Assembly (NCBI RefSeq): GCF_005871185.1
Contig: NZ_SWKN01000006.1
Coordinates: 1-64,000 of the forward strand
DNA length: 64,000 bases
Direction of reading: 5' to 3'
Source: Limnobacter alexandrii
GTDB lineage: Bacteria; Pseudomonadota; Gammaproteobacteria; Burkholderiales; Burkholderiaceae_B
The notes under the pieces are model-generated. The model had not been told where the DNA came from, searched no databases, and was given only the letters and a program-made list of their open reading frames with translations. Shown here piece after piece: positions 9,280 through 17,234 of this stretch (the stretch's first letter is position 1; every line of letters starts with the position of its first letter). Both the position numbers and the translations under genes were made by a program.

Positions 9280-9837
9280 TCAAGCGTATTGCAGTGACAA
9301 CACCCGATCCACCCGGTATTGAACCTGGCTGGACAATTCAAGCAATGCATTCTTGATTTCTGCGGTTTTGGGATTGGGCCGGTCCATGTACCTTAAAACC
9401 TGATCAATGGCAGCACGCGCCAGAAGCAAATGATCGCCTGTGCAACGTTGTTTAAGCCACTGAAGCTGACTGTGGGTAACCGGCCCATGGCACAAACTGT
9501 TCAGCGTTTGATTCATGACATGCAGTTGCACCTGGGCCTCACGGCCTTGCGCCCTGGAAAGCCCCAAAACATTGGCGTTGATTTCCTGAACCAGTTGAGC
9601 TGCATCGCAAGGCAAAATCACGAATCGTTGTACGCCGCGATTGCGCGCCCGCAAGATGGTTTCCTTGTCGGCCTGACAGGCCATGAGCGGAAAAAAATAA
9701 GGACCGTTGAGCAAATGAAGTGCTTCGGTGTTCGTTTGACACAATTCGACCGTACCGGGCCAGTGCGGCCGAATTGAATCGACCCAACTGTGCTTCACTG
9801 CGCCTTCATTCATTACGACCAACAATCTCATAACCAC
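9280..9837 (-). CDS. receiver-like (pseudo-receiver) protein of unknown role in the trp operon
   Basis: A 185-residue protein inserted between trpE and trpG. The first ~90 residues read like the alternating beta/alpha pattern of a response-regulator receiver ([12 protein letters not shown], then [12 protein letters not shown], then [14 protein letters not shown]). The acidic pocket and the phospho-accepting Asp are not apparent, so it would be a pseudo-receiver. The C-terminal half is mostly helical (residues ~95-185) and has no recognised output domain. Its position suggests a link to tryptophan or anthranilate metabolism, but this is inference. I do not recognise a named family. Confidence 0.72.
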   Translation of the reverse strand: MVMRLLVVMNEGAVKHSWVDSIRPHWPGTVELCQTNTEALHLLNGPYFFPLMACQADKETILRARNRGVQRFVILPCDAAQLVQEINANVLGLSRAQGREAQVQLHVMNQTLNSLCHGPVTHSQLQWLKQRCTGDHLLLARAAIDQVLRYMDRPNPKTAEIKNALLELSSQVQYRVDRVLSLQYA

Positions 9838-9930
9838 CCCAAGCTGAATTGATAATTCAAGAGTTCAGGTTATGAATAAGTCGTAAAGATGATAGCTACC
9901 CAGCCGGGGGAATTGTCCGTTCTGCTTGAA

Positions 9931-11436
9931 TCAGTTCAACTCGCCGTCCAGGCCAGCCTGCACCAACTCTGCCGCACGCATCACCGCACGCGCCTTGTTT
10001 TCAGTTTCAAGCCATTCGCTTTCGGCAACAGAATCGGCCACCACACCGGCACCAGCCTGAACGTACAGCGTTTGGTCTTTTACTACGCCTGTTCGAATGG
10101 CAATGGCCACGTCCATGGTGCCAGTGAAACTGAGATAGCCGCAGGCACCGCCATACACACCGCGTTTGGTGGGCTCGAGTTCATCAATAATTTCCATGGC
10201 ACGTACCTTGGGCGCGCCAGACAATGTGCCCGCCGGGAACGTAGCGCGCAGTACGTCCATAGCACCCATGCCTGGCTTCAAGTCGCCCTGCACATTGCTG
10301 ACAATGTGCATGACATGAGAGTAGCGCTCGATGATCATTTTCTCGGTGACCTGCACTGAACCGACTTGTGCAATTCGGCCTACATCGTTGCGGGCCAGAT
10401 CGATCAGCATGACATGCTCGGCAATTTCCTTGGGATCGGCCAATAACTCTTCAGCCAGAGCCGAATCCTCTTGCGGTGTTTTGCCACGCGGGCGGGTACC
10501 GGCAATGGGGCGCAAAGTGACCAGAGGGTCTTTACCCTCGACTTGGTCTTGCCGAACCAGAATTTCAGGCGATGAACCCACCACCTGAAAACTGCCAAAG
10601 TTGTAATAGAACAGATATGGCGACGGGTTCAGGGAGCGCAATGCGCGATACAACATAAGTGCATCTTGCGTGAAGCGCTTGCTGAGCCTTTGGCCCAGCA
10701 CCACCTGCATCACATCGCCAGCGGCAATGTATTCCTTGGATTTGGCCACCATGTCAAAGAAGTATTCTTTGCTCATGCTGCGTTCAATCGGTGTGCTTTC
10801 ACTGCTGCCTGAGACCGGAATGGCGATGGGCTGGCGAAGCTGCGCCATGAGACGTTTGACTTCGGCAACACCTTCTTCGTACGCATTGGTTTGAGTGGGG
10901 TCAACGAACACGATGAGCTGAATGGTGCCTTGAATGTTGTCGACCACCGCCATGCGATCGGTGAACATCAGGAGAATATCGGGGATTTCGAGATCATCCG
11001 CCTTTCGGCTGGCCTCCAGACGTGGCTCCATGTAGCGCACAGTGTCATAACCGAAATACCCGGCGAGCCCACCAAAAAACCGGGGGCTGCCCTTGACAGG
11101 CGGCACCTTGAAACGGGCATGGTACTGCTCGATGAATTGCAGCGGGTCGCCATTGAATGTTTCAAGTGCTTCGAGTGTGCCGTCCGCATGCTGCTGTTGC
11201 ACAACCACACTATGTTCAACCACTTTGATGGTGATACTGGAGGGCAAACCGACAAAGGAATAACGGCCAGAACGTTCGCCGCCCACCACCGATTCAAGCA
11301 GGAAAGTATTGGGCTTGTTGGCCAGTTTGAAATACACCGACAAGGGCGTATCAAGATCAGCGTAGCAACGCGCGATTAATGGAATGCGGTTGTAACCTTG
11401 CGCAGCAAATGCATCAAATTCGGCTTGAGAAATCAT
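9931..11436 (-). CDS. trpE: anthranilate synthase component I
   Basis: A 501-residue chorismate-utilising enzyme that makes anthranilate from chorismate with TrpG. The N-terminal half carries the tryptophan-feedback region, including [16 protein letters not shown]. The C-terminal half has the chorismate-binding signatures [22 protein letters not shown] and [18 protein letters not shown]. The start ATG overlaps the stop of gph by four bases (ATGA), so translation is probably coupled. No leader peptide or attenuator is visible, as trpE lies inside the operon behind rpe and gph. Confidence 0.97.
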   Translation of the reverse strand: MISQAEFDAFAAQGYNRIPLIARCYADLDTPLSVYFKLANKPNTFLLESVVGGERSGRYSFVGLPSSITIKVVEHSVVVQQQHADGTLEALETFNGDPLQFIEQYHARFKVPPVKGSPRFFGGLAGYFGYDTVRYMEPRLEASRKADDLEIPDILLMFTDRMAVVDNIQGTIQLIVFVDPTQTNAYEEGVAEVKRLMAQLRQPIAIPVSGSSESTPIERSMSKEYFFDMVAKSKEYIAAGDVMQVVLGQRLSKRFTQDALMLYRALRSLNPSPYLFYYNFGSFQVVGSSPEILVRQDQVEGKDPLVTLRPIAGTRPRGKTPQEDSALAEELLADPKEIAEHVMLIDLARNDVGRIAQVGSVQVTEKMIIERYSHVMHIVSNVQGDLKPGMGAMDVLRATFPAGTLSGAPKVRAMEIIDELEPTKRGVYGGACGYLSFTGTMDVAIAIRTGVVKDQTLYVQAGAGVVADSVAESEWLETENKARAVMRAAELVQAGLDGELN

Positions 11437-12113
11437 TGTGGTACCCGTGTGCCCAGCAGGCGTTGTGCAGCTTCTTCGATTGTATTCACGATGCCATCAC
11501 ATGTTGTATCGTGAACTGATCGCCCTTCGTTGTAACCGTAGGGCAACAGCCAACACTCTACGCCGGCTGCGTTTGCAGCAAGTGCGTCGTTCACGGAATC
11601 GCCAATCATCAAGGCCTGAGAAGGCTCAACACCAAGCAACTTGCAGGCGTGAGTCACTGGCATGGGATCGGGTTTTTTCACAGGGCAGGTGTCTCCGCCT
11701 ACGACCACCTCGAAGTAATGGGCAATGCCAGTGCGTTCAAGCAAAGGGTGGGTGAAACGCTCGGGCTTGTTGGTCACCACCGCCAACTTGTAGCCCGCAT
11801 TTTTCAACAACGCCAACCCTTCTTTCACACCGGGATAAAACACCGAGTGATTGCCATTGATGTGGGTGTAGTGATTTTGCCAGTTGGCCATGGCCTGGGC
11901 ATACAGTTCAGGCGAGGCCTTTTCGGTCATGCTGCCGGTCAGGCTTCGATTGACCAGATTTTCAGCGCCCTTGCCCACATACACGGCCACCGTTTCTTCG
12001 GGTAAAACAGGTTTTCCCAAGTCGACCAGCATGGCGTTCACCGCTGCGGCGAGATCAGGCACTGTGTGCAACAGGGTGCCATCCAGGTCGAACAATACTG
12101 CTTGCTTGGTCAT
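11433..12113 (-). CDS. gph: phosphoglycolate phosphatase (HAD family)
   Basis: A 226-residue HAD-superfamily phosphatase that removes phosphate from 2-phosphoglycolate. Motif I is [15 protein letters not shown] at residues 8-22, with the nucleophile and acid-base Asp pair. Motif II is VVTNKPERF and motif IV is [16 protein letters not shown]. The cap domain lies between motifs I and II. It sits between rpe (six bases upstream) and trpE (four-base overlap), the usual arrangement in Betaproteobacteria. Confidence 0.94.
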   Translation of the reverse strand: MTKQAVLFDLDGTLLHTVPDLAAAVNAMLVDLGKPVLPEETVAVYVGKGAENLVNRSLTGSMTEKASPELYAQAMANWQNHYTHINGNHSVFYPGVKEGLALLKNAGYKLAVVTNKPERFTHPLLERTGIAHYFEVVVGGDTCPVKKPDPMPVTHACKLLGVEPSQALMIGDSVNDALAANAAGVECWLLPYGYNEGRSVHDTTCDGIVNTIEEAAQRLLGTRVPQ

Positions 12114-12119
12114 GGTTGT

Positions 12120-12800
12120 TTATCTCGTAGTCGCGAGTTCTGCGCGCATTTGATCAATCACTGCCTTGTAATCAGGCTTGCCGAAAATGGCGGAGCCGGC
12201 CACAAAGGTGTCCGCACCTGCCCGGGCTATTTGGGCAATGTTGTCAGGCTTCACGCCGCCATCCACTTCAAGGCGAATGTTTTGACCGCCCTTGGCCACA
12301 TGGGCATCAATTCGTTTGCGCAATTCGGCCAGCTTCACCAAAGCTTGTGGAATGAAACTTTGACCGCCAAAACCAGGGTTTACCGACATCACCAAAATAA
12401 GATCGAGCTTGTCCATGACATGATCGACCCAGGAAATTGGGGTGGCTGGGTTCAGCACAATGCCCGCCTGGCAGCCTGAATCGCGGATCAGGCCCAAAGT
12501 GCGGTCGAGGTGATCGGTGCCTTCGGGGTGAACACTGATCAGGTTTGCGCCCGCCTTGGCGAAATCGGGAATGATTCGATCGACCGGGCGAACCATGAGG
12601 TGGACGTCAATCATTGCAGTGGTGTGGGGGCGCAGGGCCTCGCACACCAAAGGACCAATGGTGAGGTTGGGCACGTAATGGTTGTCCATGACATCGAAGT
12701 GAACCCAGTCTGCGCCCGCTGCAATCACATTTTTCACCTCTTCGCCCAAGCGGGCAAAGTCAGCAGAAAGAATACTGGGAGCGATTACAAACGGGTTCAT
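12120..12800 (-). CDS. rpe: ribulose-phosphate 3-epimerase
   Basis: A 226-residue TIM-barrel enzyme that interconverts ribulose 5-phosphate and xylulose 5-phosphate in the pentose-phosphate pathway and Calvin cycle. The signatures [49 protein letters not shown] and [11 protein letters not shown] include the metal-binding His and Asp residues. It is the first gene of the rpe-gph-trp transcription unit. Its promoter should lie in the ~150 bases shared with the divergent apaG. Confidence 0.97.
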   Translation of the reverse strand: MNPFVIAPSILSADFARLGEEVKNVIAAGADWVHFDVMDNHYVPNLTIGPLVCEALRPHTTAMIDVHLMVRPVDRIIPDFAKAGANLISVHPEGTDHLDRTLGLIRDSGCQAGIVLNPATPISWVDHVMDKLDLILVMSVNPGFGGQSFIPQALVKLAELRKRIDAHVAKGGQNIRLEVDGGVKPDNIAQIARAGADTFVAGSAIFGKPDYKAVIDQMRAELATTR

Positions 12801-12951
12801 GGTTGGCCTTCGATGGAGAATTCACAAATCAAAGCAAGAGTTTAAACGAAGTTACCCCAGGTAAATGGCTTCGCTAGCGGCTTCGGATTTGTGAAATCGA
12901 GGGTTTGAAGTCATACTTGAAATTCAGAGCAACATTCACAAGCCACACCGC

Positions 12952-13335
12952 ATGAGCAGCCCGTCACCGTATCAGTTTGAAGTTCGAGTCAGCACCCAGT
13001 TTCTGGAAGAGCAAAGTGACAAAGACAAAGGCCCTTATGTGTTCGCCTACACCATTGAAATCGAGAATGTGGGTGAGCGAACCGCACAATTGCTAAGCCG
13101 CCACTGGATTATTACCGACGCCCACAACATTGTTCAGGAAGTGAAAGGTGACGGAGTGGTGGGCGAACAACCCACCTTGCGCCCAGGCGAAAGTTTTGAA
13201 TACACCAGCGGGTGCCCACTGCCTACCCCTGTGGGCACCATGAAGGGCAAATACACCTTTGTGGGTGAAGGTGGCGAACAGTTTGATGTGCCTGTGCCCG
13301 AGTTTTTACTGTCAATGCCGCGGGTGTTGCACTAA
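12952..13335 (+). CDS. apaG: ApaG protein
   Basis: A 127-residue single-domain protein of the ApaG family (fibronectin type III-like fold). The conserved parts are the start YQFEVRVSTQFLEEQSDK, the core ENVGERTAQLLSRHWIITDA, and PGESFEYTSGCPLPTPVGTMKG near the end. In enterobacteria it is linked to cobalt resistance and Mg efflux, but its biochemical role is unclear. It is divergent from rpe. Its stop codon overlaps the end of a convergent small membrane-protein gene. Confidence 0.95.
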   Translation: MSSPSPYQFEVRVSTQFLEEQSDKDKGPYVFAYTIEIENVGERTAQLLSRHWIITDAHNIVQEVKGDGVVGEQPTLRPGESFEYTSGCPLPTPVGTMKGKYTFVGEGGEQFDVPVPEFLLSMPRVLH

Positions 13336-13478
13336 TCCTTGTTTGGGGGCGACTCGGTGGTGGATGATTCTTTTTCGGACTTTTCGACCGGATGATCCAC
13401 CCTGGCCCTCAAAGTCCACCACATGATGAACACGATCAGGCCCAAAGCCAAAACCATTTCTGCAATGAGTAACCACAT
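13332..13478 (-). CDS. small single-span membrane protein (48 aa)
   Basis: A 48-residue protein with one N-terminal membrane segment (residues 2-21, from WLLIAEMVLALGLIVF to the Trp pair) and a hydrophilic charged tail rich in Glu, Ser and Lys. I prefer this short form to a longer in-frame version that would run into the mltA coding region. It has a GGAG ten bases before the ATG. The start overlaps the mltA start on the other strand by two bases, and its end overlaps apaG. Function is unknown. The hydrophobicity pattern and the ribosome-binding site support it being real. Confidence 0.6.
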   Translation of the reverse strand: MWLLIAEMVLALGLIVFIMWWTLRARVDHPVEKSEKESSTTESPPNKD

Positions 13479-14721
13479 GTTCAATCCACTCCGTTGTTGG
13501 TGGCCCAGCACTGTGCTGGCTGCCCTGATTTTATCTGGATGCGCTACTGCTCCGACTCCGAAAGCGGCGGAATGTTCATGCCCGCCTGGAGAAAAACAGG
13601 CCAAAACCGAGAAAAAAGACGAAAAACCGGCTTTGCCCCTGTTGGTGAAGTCTGACTTCTCAAGCCTGCCCGGATGGAGCAACGCCGACCATGGCCGTTT
13701 TCTGGAAGCATTTGCAGAGCAATGTTCAGTCAATGGCAATGCCTTGGCCAAACGCAAAGCCACACCCACCGGTCTGCTGGAAGCTTGCCGCAAAGCCCGA
13801 CAGAATTTGAGCGGCAATGCGCTTTTGCCCGCGCAAATCTGGATGGAAGCCAACTTTGATGTGTGGCAGTTTCAGCAAGAAGACGGCAAGAAAGAAGGTT
13901 TGCTGACCGGCTACTTTGAGCCCATGCTGAAGGGCGCGCGCAAAGCACAAGGCAATTACAATGCGCCACTTTACGGCGTACCCGCTGACCTGATCACAGT
14001 GAAGCTGGATGAACAGTACCCCGAGTTAAAAGGAAAACGCCTGCGTGGCCGCCTGCAAGGCAACACGCTGGTTCCATTTTTTGACAGGGCAGAATGGGAG
14101 CGCCTTGGACCAGATCGCGAAAAACCGATTGTTTGGGTGGATGACAAACTGGACGCGTTTTTGCTGCAAGTTCAGGGTTCAGGCCGGGTGACCTTGCCGG
14201 ACGGCAGCGTGATTCGATTGAGCTATGCGGAGCAAAACGGCCACCCCTACAAATCCATTGGCAAAGTGTTGGTGGATCGCGGAGAACTGACTGCCGCACA
14301 AGCCACCATCCCCGGCATCAGAAACTGGGCGAAAGCCAACCCAGGGAAGCTTGACGATTTGTTGAATGCCAACCCGAGCGTGGTGTTTTTCAAGGAAAAC
14401 AAAGTGCTTCGCCCGCAGGAAGGCCCGGTGGGCGCAATGGGCGTTCCCTTGACCGGCAAACTCAGTTTGGCCATCGACCGCGAAAAGATACCCTATGGCA
14501 GCCCGATCTGGATTGAATCCAGTAACCCGGTGACTAACATGCCGATTGCGCAGGGCACCTTGGCACAAGACACAGGTGGTGCCATTCGGGGACGGGTACG
14601 TGCCGACTATTTTTGGGGAACTGGGGAGGAGGCAGGCGCGGCCGCTGGCCTGACTCGCCAACCCTTGAAGATGTGGCTGATTTGGCCCAAGGGCACGCCA
14701 CTGCCCGAAGGCGGGAGCTAG
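13477..14721 (+). CDS. mltA: membrane-bound lytic murein transglycosylase A
   Basis: A 414-residue outer-membrane lipoprotein that cleaves peptidoglycan glycan strands to 1,6-anhydro-muropeptides. The chosen ATG gives a clean lipoprotein signal (VLAALILSGC, modified Cys near residue 23). Upstream in-frame ATGs at 13423 and 13465 would bury it. The MltA domain includes LLTGYFEPML and QVQGSGRVTL. The C-terminal 3D domain has LAQDTGGAIRGRVRADYFWG with the presumed catalytic Asp365. It ends 19 bases from the convergent dsbC. Confidence 0.94.
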   Translation: MFNPLRCWWPSTVLAALILSGCATAPTPKAAECSCPPGEKQAKTEKKDEKPALPLLVKSDFSSLPGWSNADHGRFLEAFAEQCSVNGNALAKRKATPTGLLEACRKARQNLSGNALLPAQIWMEANFDVWQFQQEDGKKEGLLTGYFEPMLKGARKAQGNYNAPLYGVPADLITVKLDEQYPELKGKRLRGRLQGNTLVPFFDRAEWERLGPDREKPIVWVDDKLDAFLLQVQGSGRVTLPDGSVIRLSYAEQNGHPYKSIGKVLVDRGELTAAQATIPGIRNWAKANPGKLDDLLNANPSVVFFKENKVLRPQEGPVGAMGVPLTGKLSLAIDREKIPYGSPIWIESSNPVTNMPIAQGTLAQDTGGAIRGRVRADYFWGTGEEAGAAAGLTRQPLKMWLIWPKGTPLPEGGS

Positions 14722-14740
14722 GCCCCCGGAACCGAAATAG

Positions 14741-15550
14741 TTACTTAGACCGTGATGCCGCTGCAATGCGGCGATTCAGGTCAGCAGAAGGGATGGCACC
14801 ACTGACACGTGTGCCGTCCTGGAAAAACACAGTAGGTGTGCCAGAAACACCCATTCCACGCCCCAAGCTGACCAGATCTTCGATAGGCGGGTTGCAATTG
14901 CCGTTGCCCGTGGGCGACTGGTCTTTCAGCATCCAGTCATCCCACATTTTCGACTTGTCGCTGGCACACATCACTTTCTGCGCTTTATCTACTGAGTCTC
15001 GGCCCAAAACCGGATACACATAGGTGTATACCGTGGTGTCCTGCAGCTTGGTTAAAGTTTCCTTGCGAAAGCGTTTGCAGTATCCGCAGTTCGGATCTTC
15101 AAACACAGCAATTTTGCGACTTCCCGTGCCATACACGGTTTTAAGGGCAAGGCCCAAAGGCAAGTCTTTCTCGAAATTGATCGCATTGAGTTTGTCCAGC
15201 CGGGCCTCTGTCAAATTGGCCATGGATTTGCTTTCAAGCAACTCACCCAGAATCATGTGACTTCCGCTAGCATTGGTATATATGATTTTCTTGGTACCGT
15301 TGTGGTTCACCACCACTTCAAACAAACCATCAATGAACTCAATGTCGTTCACTGAAATTACCTTGACACCAGAAGCTCCCAAAGACTCATTCACAGCAGC
15401 GGTGATGCGATCGACCTGAGATTTGCTTGCCGCCGCCTGCACTGGCTGAACCGACTGGGACAAAGCCCAGGCACCTGCTGACAAAGCGATTACGGAGAAA
15501 ACAACAGCACCGCTGCGCTTACGAAGGGACAAAGGGAGATTAAATTTCAT
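14741..15550 (-). CDS. dsbC: periplasmic thiol:disulfide interchange protein DsbC
   Basis: A 269-residue periplasmic disulfide isomerase. I start it at MKFNLPLSLRKRSG, which gives a basic n-region and the hydrophobic VVFSVIALSAGAWAL signal; longer in-frame starts run back into the hydroxylase gene. The N-terminal dimerisation domain spans roughly residues 45-110. The thioredoxin-like domain has the active site FEDPNCGYCKRF (Cys155, Cys158) and the cis-Pro loop GVSGTPTVFFQDG. Regeneration would need DsbD, which is not in the window. It follows the UbiH-like gene on the same strand, as in many Burkholderiales. Confidence 0.93.
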   Translation of the reverse strand: MKFNLPLSLRKRSGAVVFSVIALSAGAWALSQSVQPVQAAASKSQVDRITAAVNESLGASGVKVISVNDIEFIDGLFEVVVNHNGTKKIIYTNASGSHMILGELLESKSMANLTEARLDKLNAINFEKDLPLGLALKTVYGTGSRKIAVFEDPNCGYCKRFRKETLTKLQDTTVYTYVYPVLGRDSVDKAQKVMCASDKSKMWDDWMLKDQSPTGNGNCNPPIEDLVSLGRGMGVSGTPTVFFQDGTRVSGAIPSADLNRRIAAASRSK

Positions 15551-15636
15551 AGGCCTGCTTGGGTAAAAATGATGAATTGTATTTAGGACACGCTCGAAGG
15601 CAATTTGTTCATTGCGCCAGGAATTTAAGGGTGAAT

Positions 15637-16863
15637 TTACCGCATGGCCTGCTGAGACAACCAACGCTTGAGCATGGGTAACTGGTTGACAAGGTGCATG
15701 CCTTTGTTGCGCACCCAGGCGGCGCCCGGCAAGTCGAGCCTGAACAGGGTGTGCAAGCCATCGGTCAAAAAATGCACCGGCGTGCAAGCCGCTTTGCGGC
15801 GGCGCTCCCAGGCGCGCCACAGTTGTTCATCAGCCAGCCCCAAGCGCTGCACAGCCAAAAGGCGCTTGCGCGAGGTGAGCAAATTGGCCAACTCGGCTGC
15901 GTCCTCCAAGCCAAGGTTCAACCCTTGCCCAGCCAGAGGGTGAATAACATGGGCGGCATCGCCCATCAACACAACACCGTTGTCAAACCACACCGGCGCA
16001 ACGCCGTGCTTGAGCGGAAAGGCATATGTTTTACCCACAGGCACCAAATCGCCATACAGTTCTTGAACTGCACCGCCCGAAATGGATTGCACTCGGCTGA
16101 CCAGGTCAGAGGAGCCGAGTTGTAATAAAGCCTGAGACTGAGACAGTGGTAAAGACCACACCATGGAGACATGCGGGCCAGGCAAGGGCAACATGGCCAA
16201 GACCGAATCGCCAGCAAACCATTGACGCGCAGCGCCGTGATGCGGCTTTTCGATGGCAAAGGTGGTAACCACGCCTTCAGCACTGTAATCATCAAGCGGA
16301 AAATCAAGACCAGCCTGCTTGCGGGTTTCGCTTTGCGCACCGTCTGCGGCAATCAGCAAAGGGACACGCACGGTTTTCAGGTTCGTGACCACCGCCCAAC
16401 CCTCTTTTTCGCGGGACAGACCTTCCACCCTTGCATCCAGCCAATCAATGCCCGGCTGGTAACGCATGGCCGCAAACAGCACATCATAGAGGCAGCTTTG
16501 TTCGATAATCCAGGTGAGGTAATCAACCCCGGTGTCACTGGCATTAAACCGCAAATGGCCTTGCGCATCGCCGCTGGAATCGCCCCAAACCTGCATCTCC
16601 GTGACAGGCTGCACTTTTTCGCTCGGGATGTTGTCCCACACCCTTAAGCGGTCCAGCACCCGTTGACTGCGATGCGACAGGGCAAATACACGGGGATCAA
16701 AACGTTGATCGGGATTGGGCTGAAACTGGGGGGGACGAGCACCCACCACCAACACCTTGAAACCAGCACTGGCCAACACCAGCGAGGCCACCAGCCCAAC
16801 AACGCCACAACCAATAATGGCGACATCGTGATTCTGGGACTGCGTGCTTGCTGGATTGCTCAT
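15637..16863 (-). CDS. UbiH/UbiF/COQ6-type FAD-dependent hydroxylase
   Basis: A 408-residue flavoprotein monooxygenase, probably hydroxylating a ubiquinone precursor ring. The N-terminal FAD loop is DVAIIGCGVVGLVASLVLASAG. The internal DG motif is LLIAADGAQSETRKQAG. The late FAD motif is LMGDAAHVIHPLAGQGLNLG. Which ring position it hydroxylates (UbiH, UbiF, UbiI or UbiM type) cannot be assigned from sequence alone. It is upstream of dsbC on the same strand. Confidence 0.88.
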   Translation of the reverse strand: MSNPASTQSQNHDVAIIGCGVVGLVASLVLASAGFKVLVVGARPPQFQPNPDQRFDPRVFALSHRSQRVLDRLRVWDNIPSEKVQPVTEMQVWGDSSGDAQGHLRFNASDTGVDYLTWIIEQSCLYDVLFAAMRYQPGIDWLDARVEGLSREKEGWAVVTNLKTVRVPLLIAADGAQSETRKQAGLDFPLDDYSAEGVVTTFAIEKPHHGAARQWFAGDSVLAMLPLPGPHVSMVWSLPLSQSQALLQLGSSDLVSRVQSISGGAVQELYGDLVPVGKTYAFPLKHGVAPVWFDNGVVLMGDAAHVIHPLAGQGLNLGLEDAAELANLLTSRKRLLAVQRLGLADEQLWRAWERRRKAACTPVHFLTDGLHTLFRLDLPGAAWVRNKGMHLVNQLPMLKRWLSQQAMR

Positions 16864-16990
16864 GGACTCTCAATGACCGGCGTGATGAATTATTAAACAT
16901 GCTACAGCGATTTTGCATTTCTTGTTTGCGCAACGTGAAAGTTTCGGATAAACTTGCGGGCTTCGGTAGTGAACACCACCGAAAACGCGT

Positions 16991-17066
16991 GGCCGAGTAG
17001 CTCAGTCGGTAGAGCAGAGGATTGAAAATCCTTGTGTCGGCAGTTCGATTCTGTCCTCGGCCACCA
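16991..17066 (+). tRNA. tRNA-Phe (GAA)
   Basis: A 76-base cloverleaf. The acceptor stem GGCCGAG pairs with CTCGGCC, followed by A and an encoded CCA. The D-arm contains AGCTCAGTCGGTAGAGC. The anticodon GAA is at 17024-17026, and the T-arm contains the standard GTTCGATTC. It stands alone between the hydroxylase gene and the sensor gene. Confidence 0.97.
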
Positions 17067-17076
17067 CCACCCCCCG

Positions 17077-17091
17077 GTACCACTCTGGTAC
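17077..17091. other. perfect short inverted repeat after tRNA-Phe
   Basis: GTACCA and TGGTAC flank a three-base loop, eleven bases beyond the tRNA 3' end. A second G/C-rich dyad (GGGGAGCCCC) follows near 17101-17111. There is no clean T-run, so this may be a processing or weak termination structure for the tRNA transcript. Confidence 0.4.
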
Positions 17092-17234
17092 GCCTAGAAA
17101 GGGGAGCCCCCCTACTGTATTTCCCAACGCTATTTCAGCGCTTTCGTTAGCTGTTACACTTGATTCACAACAATTAAATCAAGAGTGGCGCCACGCCCTG
17201 CTTCACAACGCCGCACTGAGCACTGAATGGATCC

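Noticed and set aside
13332-13853. A 173-residue version of the small membrane protein
   Set aside because: The extra N-terminal part is antisense to mltA and not protein-like. The 48-residue form has the ribosome-binding site and membrane span.
16697-17083. Minus-strand frame running through tRNA-Phe
   Set aside because: It crosses the tRNA in antisense and the 5' end of the hydroxylase gene out of frame, with no protein signature.
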